Below, piece after piece: positions 46,000 to 56,575 of a DNA stretch of 64,000 nucleotides. Numbering within the stretch: the stretch's first letter is position 1; each line of letters begins with the position of its first letter. The position numbers and the translations under genes are program-made. The stretch is taken from NCBI GenBank assembly GCA_023105745.1, contig JALGQZ010000018.1, forward strand, positions 12,289,338-12,353,337. Reading direction: 5' to 3'. The DNA is from Austropuccinia psidii (taxonomy: Eukaryota; Basidiomycota; Pucciniomycetes; Pucciniales; Sphaerophragmiaceae). The notes beneath the pieces are model-generated. The model searched no databases and was not told the DNA's origin. It saw only the letters and a program-made list of their open reading frames with translations.

Positions 46000-47010
46000 T
46001 CTGGAAGCTTTATAATGATATTATTTATATGAAGAGCTTCAATGAAAATATTAATTTATGAAGAATAAAGCTATAGTTAATATCCATAAGCAAGAATTAA
46101 AGCTTCTTAGAGCTAACAGTAACACTGTTGGCTTTAAAATAAGTGAGCTTATGTTGAGAAGCTTATTTTTGACCATGATTTTACATTTTTGATCTTATTA
46201 CGCCCTCTATATCTATTACTTATCATGAAAGAATTCTTTTGATCACAAAAAGTAAATCAGACTTACTAAATCAGGTAATATTTTATTAAATATAAAATCT
46301 TATATGACTCAATAATTTCTAAGTTATTTGATTTCTTATTAATTTTAAATAAATAATCGAAATCATAGAATTTAGATTATTTTGGTGTAATAACCAATGA
46401 TTTATTTTGTTATAAAATTGTGGTCTTGAATTCTTTTGAATCCACAAATTTCCTCTTAAAACTGTTAAAACATATTTTATCATATTAAATTGTTTTCTCT
46501 CTCTGAAAAAGGTTTTTTTGGTATTTTTGTAGCTAATTAATATTACTTAAAACTATAGCTGTTGCATTTAAGATATTTTATTCAATATAATAAGTAGGTT
46601 CTTCTCTTAATTTCTATATTTCTTTATCTAGGATTAGTTTTCTTATATAGAATTTCTCTATAAGATTTATATCTTAATAGTGTGTGTGATTATTTCTTCT
46701 ATAAATACAAATTTCATTATATTTAAGTAGTTAAATATTGTTTTTCATATTTAATTGTCTCATTAAGAGATTTTCTACCTATTATTTGTATAACTCTCAG
46801 TGACTATCATAAGAATGGAATAATTACAATTGATTAAAATTATTAAGTATGATGTATTATTAGATTATTTAAACTAAGAATTATATATTTTTATATCTAA
46901 CTCTCTTTGAAATTATATTGATTTGTGTCTATAATAATTAATTTTATCATACTTTCTACTGAGGAAATTCATACTACTATCAGATTTTATTTTCATAGAC
47001 AAACCTTACA
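46000..47010 (+). repeat. LTR-B subfamily fragment (3' half)
   Basis: Aligns with the sense strand of the solo LTR at 56,634-58,761: ACGCCCTCTATATC (46,200), TTATCTAGGATTAGTTTTCT (46,624), GTCTCATTAAGAGA (46,757), and the end TTTTCATAGACAAACCTTACA at 47,010. The left half is missing and no primer-binding motif follows, so this is an isolated fragment. Confidence 0.7.
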
Positions 47011-48318
47011 CAAAGTCTTTTGAGCTCTTTGAAAAATAGTACTTTTTTATTTTTGAGAGAAATGTTTTAAAGACTCTGGATATGTAATACATATCTTTCT
47101 AAGCGTAATAGCATTTTTTAGCCCTTCCAGAAAGCATTCTACTTGATGGGTCTATCATAAAACCTTTAGTTAATGGATGAGACATTCAAAATAGCATAAT
47201 TTCCCCTGTTAGCTCAAAGAGTAGTGGTCGGATATCTTTTGTTCCGGTTAGGCTTAATTCTTGAAAAGAGCACTATTAGATAACTATCCATAATATATCT
47301 GATAATAGACTGAACTTGATTGAATGTAATACAAGCTAAGGATATCATATGAGAAGTTAAAATTAAGGCTTATTCTAAGAAAGATTTTACAAACTTGATA
47401 GCATATTTAATTAGTATTGGTTGTAAATAATATAAATAATTTTTTAAAGGAGTTTATTTCCTTTTTCATATGTTAAAATTTACATTCCTCCTTTTTTAAG
47501 TCTTTTTCTTGCTTGTGGCCTTTTTATACCTTTATTTGTCATAATAAAGATTAAATTCTGTTGATTTCACTCTTGTCATTTGATACCATATTTTATGGTA
47601 TTTTTTTGTCATTCTTGTGCTCTATCTTTTATTAAAAATCTTGAAAGGAAGAACTTTTATTTATTTCCTTTGACAAAATTTAAAATTTCTCATTTTTTAT
47701 CAGTTATGAAGCCTATATGGGAAATATAGTAAGCTTTAATTACTTTTAATTTATAAACATCTTATATAGTTAAATTTTATACGTATAATTGAAAATAAAT
47801 AGATCTATATATTTTAATAATTAATTAAAAAAAATCCATTCTATATGATTCCTACCAGTAGCTCAGATTATGTATCACAATCTTTAATTTTTTGTCCAAC
47901 TATATCAATAGAAACTCTCATGAATCATTTTTTGTACCAATATCTCTTGTCTCTCCTAGGCCCATTTCTAAACATATTTTTTACCCCATGAGTCTATTTT
48001 TTCACTCTACTACCTTTTCTGCTATAGCCAATCCTGAATTCATCTAATCTAAAAGCCATATGAAATATTTTACATCTTTATGAAATGGAAAATTCAATAA
48101 AATTGAAATCCAAGGAGGTCTCTGTGAATTTTAGTAAATAACATACATAAATTTGGCCTCAATTTTCTATTATTTCTATAAAAATAAGATCCCGGTCAGT
48201 TTCTGGCTGTAAAATATAACTCACAAATCAAAAAGCTTTCCTCATGAGTAAGAAGGAATAGATCTGTAGAACTGAAAAATAAAAATTATTTTCTGCTAAT
48301 CTTGGTATACTCATATCT
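47011..48318. other. AT-rich stretch without recognisable gene
   Basis: No open frame of note and no match to the repeat families defined here. Confidence 0.55.
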
Positions 48319-49050
48319 TGTCAGCTTGTGAGTCAAAATCAGAGAAAAATCATGACATTCAAAATCACAATAAACATGGTACATAAGAAGGAGTTAAATA
48401 CACACCTTGAACCTTGATTGAGCCATAAAATTACAATAAGTCCATAAAACCAAAGAGCAAAATCCAAAAACATTTTTCTGTACATGTGACCATCTGAAGG
48501 AGGAAACCTTCCCCTTTCAGAAAAGATTATTCTTATGACCAAACAATCGGAATTCGCCAAATTATTGAGGCTGTGAATTCTTTCTGAGAACAAACCTTAA
48601 TCTTTGCCTCTCATTTAAGGTCCAGAGTTTGTATTACAGACCCACCCAGTGGGGTCTTTTATAAAAGTACTCAAAGAGTTCTGTTCAATGGTACTATCTA
48701 CAATACTGTAGCACCACTTTATCAGAGATTACTACACAAATACTATTTGTCAAACCTGCAAAAATGTCACAATTTGTTCACCGCTTATGTAGATTCCACA
48801 GTTGTGATTGGGGGCCTGTCAAGTTGCATATTTTCTGGAATGGCTCCAGTAGGGCTAAATTGAACTTTTAGCCCTCACACCTGTATCTCAGACAGATCAA
48901 ACTTTATTGGTACATTTCTCTCAAAAAAATTAAAATACTATTTTATAGAGAATTCAAAATACTTTGAAGCTTTTATTGTTGAGATAATATTGATCTCCCA
49001 CTTTTGCTACTTCAGCTCATGAAAGATAAAATCATACATTTTATTTAAAT
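48319..49050 (-). repeat. LTR-A fragment, reverse
   Basis: Minus-strand end TTGACTCACAAGCTGACA at 48,319. Upstream (to the right) are the LTR-A blocks TTCTCAGAAAGAATTCACAG (48,580) and TCCTTCAGATGGTCACAT (48,495), also present near 11,165-11,275. The similarity fades near 49,050 and the TGTCAGG start is not found. Confidence 0.62.
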
Positions 49051-49701
49051 AATTTCTTCAGGAAAAACCACTTAAGATTCTTGTGAAAGTATTTTTGGTA
49101 TGGAAGATGTTATTCTACACCTACTCCCAGGCTAAATCTTCCATCAGAAGCTGTTTTCGATAGTTTTTAGCACTTTTATAGAGATTTGAATTTGGAATAA
49201 CAGAATATAATTCCTATTTATTTCTATAACCCATTACTCAATTACAATGACCTACTCAGAACAGTTTGATCTTATTGATAAATAACTAAATACAGTTCCA
49301 CTGTAATATTTTCTGCTGATATTACTGAAGTTTCAAATTATGCTAGGATGTTTCTTTCAAAACTAGGTATGAGAAACAAATGAGTTCATCTTATCAGAAG
49401 TTGAGCCAAAAGGTAATTCAAATGAAGAAAATTACCCTCTATGGATCAGGTCATAATAAGCTGCTGTGAGTTTTTTTCTAAATCAACCTTGTATTATAGT
49501 AGTGGAAGAAGTTATTTAGCAAAAAAAGATCATTCTGTATCTTCTTTTCTCCCTTTCAAAGAAAATTATCTATAAAATAAAAATTTTCATTACTTCTGAA
49601 AAATAAATTTTCTTATTGGTTTAGTTTTGTTTGAAGGCTTATTGTTTTTATTTCTACCCTTGCATATTATTTTCAGAAATAAATAAATGAAAATAGGGGT
49701 T
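49051..49701. other. AT-rich DNA left of the MULE
   Basis: No gene seen. It may contain strongly diverged LTR-A sequence. Confidence 0.4.
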
Positions 49702-50293
49702 TGGTAAACCAACATAAGCCCTTACATATTTTTACCAGTTTATGGCCAAAACACATAATGTTATGGTAAAAACATGTAAGTGACATACTTTTTGAAACAA
49801 GCTCCTCAGGCTTACTTTTAATAGTTCTCTTAATTTGTTTTTGCCATATTTTTTTCCAGCATGGGATGTCAATATCCCCAAATTTTTTCTTTTTTTTTGC
49901 TAAATTTGACAAAATGGTTTTTTTTTGAAAAACTCATTTAAAATCTTCTGGCTTACAGCTTTGATTAATTTTTTAGGATTAAGAGTCTAATATTCACAAT
50001 AAAAAACAAGAATCCCATAATTTTGGGGAATTCTTTTTGTGGGACAAGTGAAGGTGAAAAAAGGTGTCTTTTTTCATGTTTGTAATATGACTATTTCTAA
50101 GTGCAAAAGCTCCACATGTTTGATAAAAAATGAGACTGAGGTGGGATTTAAGAAATAAATAGGACTTAGGAGGGGATAATTGCAATAAATTGTATATACA
50201 AAAATCAATCAATCAGAATCAACCTCCAAAATAGTTGGTTTTTTTGGAGGGGGGAGGAAGATTGGACATATATAACATCCTCTGCTTGTTAAA

Positions 50294-50869
50294 TTAATCA
50301 TCCCACCCCAGGGCTTGTGGTTGGGCATGAAATTCCCAATTCACAGTAATTGGGGGAACCGGATAGACTTTATAAATGATGATATCTAATGGAACAAAAT
50401 GAGAACAGCTATCAAAGAAGCAGATGAAAATGGGTGGCTTATCATTTGAAGGACAGAAATATTGAACTGTGGAATAAAAGAAGACAGGTCTTTGATACTT
50501 ATTAGCAATTGCATCCCCCATATCAGGCATGAAAATCCATTTGATCTTTGGAGCCTGGCCAACATCTTCATACCACTCAATTCTGTTTAAATAAGAGAAT
50601 ATCTAGGGAATCAAAGTGTTCATGCCTTCATAAAGGTCATTATTTTTTTGAATTTCTTCAGCTAATTCACCTCTGACATTAGCCCATTTATCTTGAGCCT
50701 TGTAAATGTAGTGGGATATTGTTCTGTAGCCACACTTTCCTTCACCCTGGACATTGATGGGCTTGAGGGTGTATTCCAATATAGACTTTAGCAAGTCTTC
50801 TGAGCCAGTTAACTGATAAAAATGGGTCAAAAAAACAATAAATATTAGAATAAAAAAAGAAATATACAT
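50294..50869 (-). pseudogene. OTU-like cysteine protease region of the MULE
   Basis: The reading INVQGEGKCGYRTISHYIYK (about 50,690-50,750) matches the OTU start V-GDGNCGFRA. The catalytic Cys is present and the acidic residue before it is replaced in the GEGK context. Then come KWANVRGELAEEIQ and, after a frame change, MPDMGDAIANKYQRPV and a SHFVPLDI block with the expected catalytic His (about 50,385). OTU proteases remove ubiquitin. Some fungal and plant MULE proteins carry one C-terminal to the transposase, with unknown role. The region lies about 350 bases downstream of the last transposase-linked reading (51,215-51,442), with stops between. Confidence 0.72.
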
Positions 50870-51214
50870 TAAAATGAATCAGAAACTCACAAATATCTTG
50901 GATCATTCATGACTAGTGTGATAATTCCTTTGGAAATGCTCACAGGTCAAGTCAATTGCATCATATATCTTCAATGATGTGGCAGGCTTGTGGTCACTTC
51001 TTTGTGAGGTTTTGCTACCCATTTCCAAGCTTCATGACCTTCTAAGGGTGACACCTGATTTGCCATATTCATTCAATTCAGTTTCTGAGGGTAGTTAATC
51101 TGATGAACTTATTTCTTTTTATAATTAGGCCTCATAATATTTAGATGGATCCACTTCCATCATCTGAGAGGGTGCAATTGACTTTGATATAGATGCTGTT
51201 GTGCTGGTCACTTT

Positions 51215-53211
51215 TTATGGGTGTCTTCCTCTTATTTTGGATTGACTTTCAATGATTTCAAATTTTGAGGGTTCTTTTTTCTTTTCATTCTTGGCTCCTT
51301 GAGGTCTTTGAAGGATCTTCTTGCATTTCAGTGGGTCTTGATAATATTGATCATCCTCTTGACTATTGAAAACTTGATCAAAAGGGAGTTTTCCAGTCAA
51401 AAATTCTTGAAAACATTGAAGAATTGGGGTTATTTCTGCCATTGGTATTTGAAAGCTTTATTTCCCAATATCTTCAGATATTATTTTGGCTTCATTCTTT
51501 TTTTCTTTCTAAAAGATTTGATAATCACCTTCATAACCAGTCTGAGAGGAATATGACAAATAAAATCAGTTAATAAGAAAAAAACTAAGAATTTGAAGAT
51601 CAAATAATCTTCACAGGTAAATTCAAATTCCAAATAGGATTAAAGTGTTTGGTTCTTGGAAAATTCCTGTTTCCCCTTGTGCTTGCAAGGAATACCTTGA
51701 TAATTGTTGTATTTTTTTGGTGCATTTTTCATTGGGGGGGATTTGGTTTTGAAATTTTCAAATGCCATCTGAAGGGCATAATGAGACACCTTGCCATTGA
51801 GAGCACAAATGTGTGGAGGAAAATTCTTGACATGGAAAATCATTTCTTTGGAGATTCTTTTTATTATTTCAACAAATTGTTTCCTGAAAGCCATGTGAAC
51901 AGCCCTAACTACCTCCAGCAGAGTACCAGTGAATGTTTGGAGCCAAATTTCAACCATTAAATGGGCACCTTAAACTCTTGAGGCGGAGCACACACCCAGG
52001 TGGCAATGGTGGTTGGTGAAAGCTGGTATATCATACTCCTTTAGAGGAAGCCAGGGCTTTTCCGAATATTGCAAGACTTCAGGATTTTTGACTTTCTTTT
52101 GAAGCTTCTTCCAGTTGTCTTTGAAAGACTTTTCAGAGGATGGATACATAACCTGAGAAATGAATCCCAAATTCATTAATAAAAAACAATAATAAGAATA
52201 GAAATCTAAGATAAAATTATATTACTTGATTCCAAACGCCCAAAAAATTATCAAAATCAGTTCCATAACTAATTTTCTCCATGCAATTGACAGATACATC
52301 TTTGTTCAAGTGACAAATGCATAACAATACTTTTGAGTCTAGGAAGAGCTTCTTAAGAGAATTTTTTAAGTCCAACTCCCTGTCAAGAACAATAACCGGA
52401 GGGGGAACAATATTGGTGTTGTTGAGAACTTTTTATATGTACTATTCAATGCCCAAGTATATGAGGGTTCAGTTTCATTCTTCATCAAGCAAAAATCTCC
52501 AGAAAAGGTCTTATTGGTTGAGCTGAATCAATCAATATGAAAAAGGCACATTTTTTACTTATTGGTTTTATAAGTACAATCCATAAGAATCACATGAGGA
52601 AAACCATTAAGTATTTTTACGGCAAGGGGGTGAGTGAAAAATGAGGAGGTGATGTTTCCCTCAGCATCCCTTGCAGAGGACCAAAAAAAGTTTTCTTCTT
52701 TGATGGTTTCAATAAGAGCATCAATGGGCCTGCTTCCTTGTAGTTTGTCTTTCTTGATTTTCTTCACTTGGTTTTAAATTTCTTGAAGAATTACAGGCCT
52801 GTAAGATTCTCTCCAGATGAATAATTGGGCCTGAATTTGCCTTGGCATGAGCAGTGATTCAAAAATTTGAGCTATTTGCAATATTTCTTGCTCATCAAAT
52901 TTTCTTAAATAAGGATGTGGCACCATGGCCATGTTCAGAATATTTGACTTGAAAATTCCAAGTGGTACTCTTGGAATATTTTCTGGAATAAAGTCTAAAT
53001 GGATGGTCAAGATTTCCTGAAGTGACCATTTTGAATGTCTTTTTGGGGGATTTGGGGTCCCAGACCGGTCACAACCTATTTCAATTTGGTTGTGAGTCAT
53101 CTTGAACTTCAAGGTAGACACAGAATACCCCTGTTCCCTGAAAGCATCATTCACATGCTGCCAAAGAAGCCCAAGGGTTTGAAATTTACCTTCAGTGGGG
53201 GGTTGAAGCAT
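51215..53211 (-). pseudogene. MULE transposase
   Basis: DDE transposase of the Mutator superfamily. ATG at 53,211 (MLQPPTEGKFQTLG) opens an N-terminal DNA-binding-type part (to 52,774). The core then shows FPHVILMDCTYKTNK (first Asp, about 52,570), PVIVLDRE (second Asp, near 52,395), the LLCICHLNKDV block, and SASRVEGAH with the Glu (about 51,960-51,985). All three catalytic acids are still readable. A probable intron separates NFLGVWNQ and VMYPSSEKSF (about 52,158-52,227; GTAATA start, TTTCTCAG end). Stops after K-T-N-K (52,555) and frame changes near 52,350 break it. 51,215-51,442 is a Lys/Gln-rich linker to the OTU part. Confidence 0.82.
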
Positions 53212-53689
53212 TATTCATTTAAAAAAGGGGGGATTTGGGGATTTGAAATGAGGAAAGAACCTTTTAAAATGTGAAGAAGAAGTGATAAAAGGTGTGTAAA
53301 TTCAAATAAAGTGGTAAAAATATCAATTAGGAAGCTTGAACTTAATAATAAAAGAGAAGTTAAGATAAAAAAAAGTGAATTTGAGATGCTTGGGAGGAGG
53401 TTGTTTTGGAGGAAGATGCAGTATTTGGGGGGAAAGGAGAAATGTAAGAAAAGTCTTACAAAATTTCTTTGGTGATTCTGTTTTTCAAAAGCAAATAAAT
53501 TTTTTTGGGGGGGATAATGTGGATTATTTTGGTTTTTGGTTGTTTCTTTGGGATGATGTGCAAAAAATACTGAAACAATTGGGTTAGAATGGTTTTGTGG
53601 GGGAAAAACCTTCTTTTGTGAGTTTTGGGTGGTTTTGGACCAATACAGGGTTTTTTGTCTCATTTTAATATAAAATGGGCCAAGGGAGC

Positions 53690-53753
53690 CCCTTATGTGT
53701 TTTTACCAATTTATGGCAAAAACAAGTAAGTTTTAAGTAAAAACACATAAGGG
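53690..53753. repeat. Perfect 17-bp hairpin at the MULE right end
   Basis: CCCTTATGTGTTTTTAC (53,690-53,706) pairs without mismatch with GTAAAAACACATAAGGG (53,737-53,753). The 30-base loop itself holds the reduced version TTTTTACC-GGCAAAAA. Confidence 0.9.
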
Positions 53754-53879
53754 CTTACATTTTTCTACCAAAATGCTTACATGGGTTTACCAGCACCTTA
53801 TTTGTCATGAAAACTAGATTTTTTTTGTTTTTTTAAGAAAATACTATTGAAATACTGATAACAACTGTACATATTTCAT

Positions 53880-54898
53880 GAAAAATTAAACCTGTATTTT
53901 GTATCATAAATCATAGGTTTGATGAACTTCTGGTGCAAGTTTTAAAATTGGCTATGTCAGCTTTTGAGATATGACCACATATCCAAAAAGGTCACAAGAA
54001 AAATTTTATAATAATTATACTTATAATAATTATCTTACAACTGGTGAAAATACCATAAATAGGTACAAAATCTGAATAAACTCAGACACTAATGAGTAAA
54101 CATGTGGAATAAATTACACCATTAGATTCCTCATGGTAAAATATACATATTTAATTTTTGTGGCATATCTGAAAAGTCAATAATTACTGAAGAATAAGTA
54201 ATAATACCCTAAAAAAGACATAAAATCATATTTAAATCAGAAAATAATGAATCAGCATTTGAAGTTAATTGTACCATTGTTTTCACCATAAAACGCTACA
54301 TATTGAACAATTATATGACAATTCTCTAAAGTTAATACTTAAGGAATTCTGCTGAATATATGCACTTTTTTGGTCAATGCATATATATAAAAATGGTTTT
54401 TAGTTAATATCTCTTGAAATATACCAGATAGAGAGTTAAACCAAAAATGAAGTCACCACGTGATTACTGTAAGAGCACATATATGATCTTTATTTTACAA
54501 GTTATAAACAAGGTTATAACTTATAAGGGGTTATTGAACAAAATCACTGGAGCTGTTGACCACATTGTTTTGACAGTGGTCCAAACTTAAAGTAAAGTAG
54601 ATATTCAGATTCTACTACCTCATACGTGAATAATGATGTCATTGTATTATCAAAATCAAGGTATAACCCCTTGAAATCAAGGCTTGAAGTTGAAAATATT
54701 GAATTTCAACAGAAGAGATGAGTTGCAAGAAAAATCATCAAAAATAGATTTTTGATGATGTAATGAAATGCTCTTGGAAACTTAATAGGGATGTTCCAAG
54801 CTATCAGAATTAACTCTAAGAATAGCTTTATCATGTATAACTCAAAAGTTATTAATGATCAAAGTTTAAGCTTAGAATCGCTCATTTATGATCACTCA
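53880..54898 (+). repeat. LTR-A-like fragment
   Basis: Aligns with 31,790-32,628: GAGATATGACCACATATCCAAA (53,960), GTGGAATAAATTACACCATT (54,102), TGAAATGCTCTTGGAA (54,762) and TCATTTATGATCACT (54,882). The start of the family is lacking, replaced by the MULE to the left. It contains a partial internal duplication (two CACCATT/ACCATTG-anchored blocks near 54,115 and 54,272). Confidence 0.6.
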
Positions 54899-55907
54899 CT
54901 GTAATCTTATTTTGAGTTTAACAGTTATAAAAGTGATAAAACTGGTGAATACTATTAGATTATGATTAATACTAATCAAATCCACAGAGTTTAGGCTTCT
55001 ACCAAGCCTATGATGTCATCAAACGCAGAGTTATAGTGATAACTCTAAATAATGGCATGATAATGAGATAAGATGGTTTGATCAGGACATAATCATCACT
55101 AAGCCTTAAAAAACTGATCATTTCCAGTGAATACCACCCGTAAACGTCAACTAGAAGCCTACTGGACTCTAGAATGGAGGTATTTACTATAAATAGAGCT
55201 CTTTTTACTCTATTTTCCCCTCAGACCCATCAAAACAATTAAACAATTAAATCAAAAGGTAAAATCTTTTATTCTTTATATATAAATCTCTTATATTATC
55301 AAAGACCAAAAAGCTATCTTTATTATAATCATCATTTTTGATGTGATTACTTCAATTTTACTCTTGTTTTGTTATAAATCTCTTAAAAATCTTATTTCCA
55401 CATAAAATCATGAAAATTTGTAATTTCTTTTATTTTTGTTTGTAAATACAATTTAAATAAGTTGTATTTACATTCTTTGGCCTAAATTCTACCAAAATTA
55501 TTATATTAAGCATCAAAATTAGGTTATTTTCTCATATTATAATAATTTCTCTCTATTATTACTATTAATAATTCTTCCATTGATATAAATAGGATTTATA
55601 TTAATATATAACCTTAATATTAGTAATATTTTGGTTATCAATTGTTTTTTATTAATAAACAACAATTTTTTACGCCTTTATTATTTGTTTGTAACCATAA
55701 TAAAGAGCCTTTAAATATATCAATATATTTATTTATTATATTATTATCTTTATTTAATAATATAATTATTTTTATGCCATAATTTTAATAATTCTTTATT
55801 ATTATAACTACTTTTATCTTATTTATTCCATTTATAAGGACATTCATAGTACAATAAGTAAGATATTAGTAATTTTTACTTATTGTTTCATAGTCAAACC
55901 TTACATT
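54899..55907 (+). repeat. Probable 5' LTR of Ty3-2
   Basis: The right end TTTCATAGTCAAACCTTACA at 55,907 is secure: it resembles the end of the LTR-B subfamily and is followed by the conserved TTTGGGGGCCTGG motif. The left end is a guess: TGTAATCTTATTTTGAG at 54,899, where LTR-A similarity stops. TATAAATA at 55,188-55,195 followed by CTCTTTTTACTC is a plausible promoter. Confidence 0.55.
55188..55195 (+). promoter_or_regulatory. TATA box, Ty3-2 LTR
   Basis: TATAAATAGAGC context, upstream of a pyrimidine-rich start region. Confidence 0.5.
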
Positions 55908-56575
55908 TGGGGGCCTGGACGTGATATTTACTTAAAAGACCTTTAAAAAGATTCTAATTGGGTTTATCAAATGATAAATTATATTTATAACCATAAAACT
56001 ATATAACAATCTTATATTTATTGATTTTGAAAGCTATTCAGGCCTTTGGAAAGCAATTTTACTGTCTTACATGTGGTTTTTCACATTCTTAGACTTGCAA
56101 GAACTTTCTTTGAGTGACTCTAGTGGTCAAAAGATATATTTTATAAATTAAAAATAATCTTATATCATAAATTAATTTCATAAAAGAATCATCTCGACTT
56201 TTTATTTCATTCTTTAAAAATGAAAATATAAAAAACATTAAAAAAATATAAAAACCAAATAAAAAAGTTATTTTTATTCATTTCACTTATTCTGAGAAAT
56301 GAAAGCAATTTTTATGTGAAAAAATTGCCATATATTACCAAAAATAACACCTCTTATATAAAAGACTTATATTTATTTGTCTTTTGTGGTGTTTGAAGAC
56401 AATCAAACCACTGTTTAAAGATTGGTGGAAGAAGCTTTCCCAAGTTCTTCAACACCAATTTTCATTAAGAAAAAGAAAGATAAGAAATTAGACTCTCCAG
56501 GACTCTGAAGGTGAGTACCTCCTTCATAAATTGCCATAAAAAAATTCTTTTCCTGAAATCTTTTTATTTTTTATT
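55908..56575 (+). other. Ty3-2 leader with primer-binding region
   Basis: Begins TTTGGGGGCCTGGACGTG, the same motif as after the Ty3-1 5' LTR. The rest is AT-rich untranslated leader. A GGTGAGTACC word near 56,510 could be a splice donor. Confidence 0.55.

Larger units (their letters stand above)
49702..53792 (-). mobile_element. Mutator-like element with transposase and OTU region
   Basis: About 4.1 kb. The left end TGGTAAACCAACATAAGC and the reverse complement of the right end TGGTAAACCCATGTAAGC match at 15 of 18. Both ends then carry related words (AAGCCCTTA, TTTTTACC) and internal hairpins. The minus strand holds a MULE transposase followed by an OTU-like cysteine protease region. No clear 8-11-bp target duplication was found, so the outer ends may be off by some bases. 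Its right end abuts an LTR-A-like fragment. Confidence 0.78.

Noticed and set aside
51649..51960. 103-codon plus-strand frame
   Set aside because: Complement of the MULE transposase C-terminal region, which has the SRVEGAH motif on the minus strand.
53211..53663. 150-codon minus-strand frame upstream of the MULE transposase
   Set aside because: Rich in Pro/Asn/Phe from T- and G-rich tracts, no domain, and the transposase has its own ATG at 53,211. More likely 5' flank of the MULE gene.
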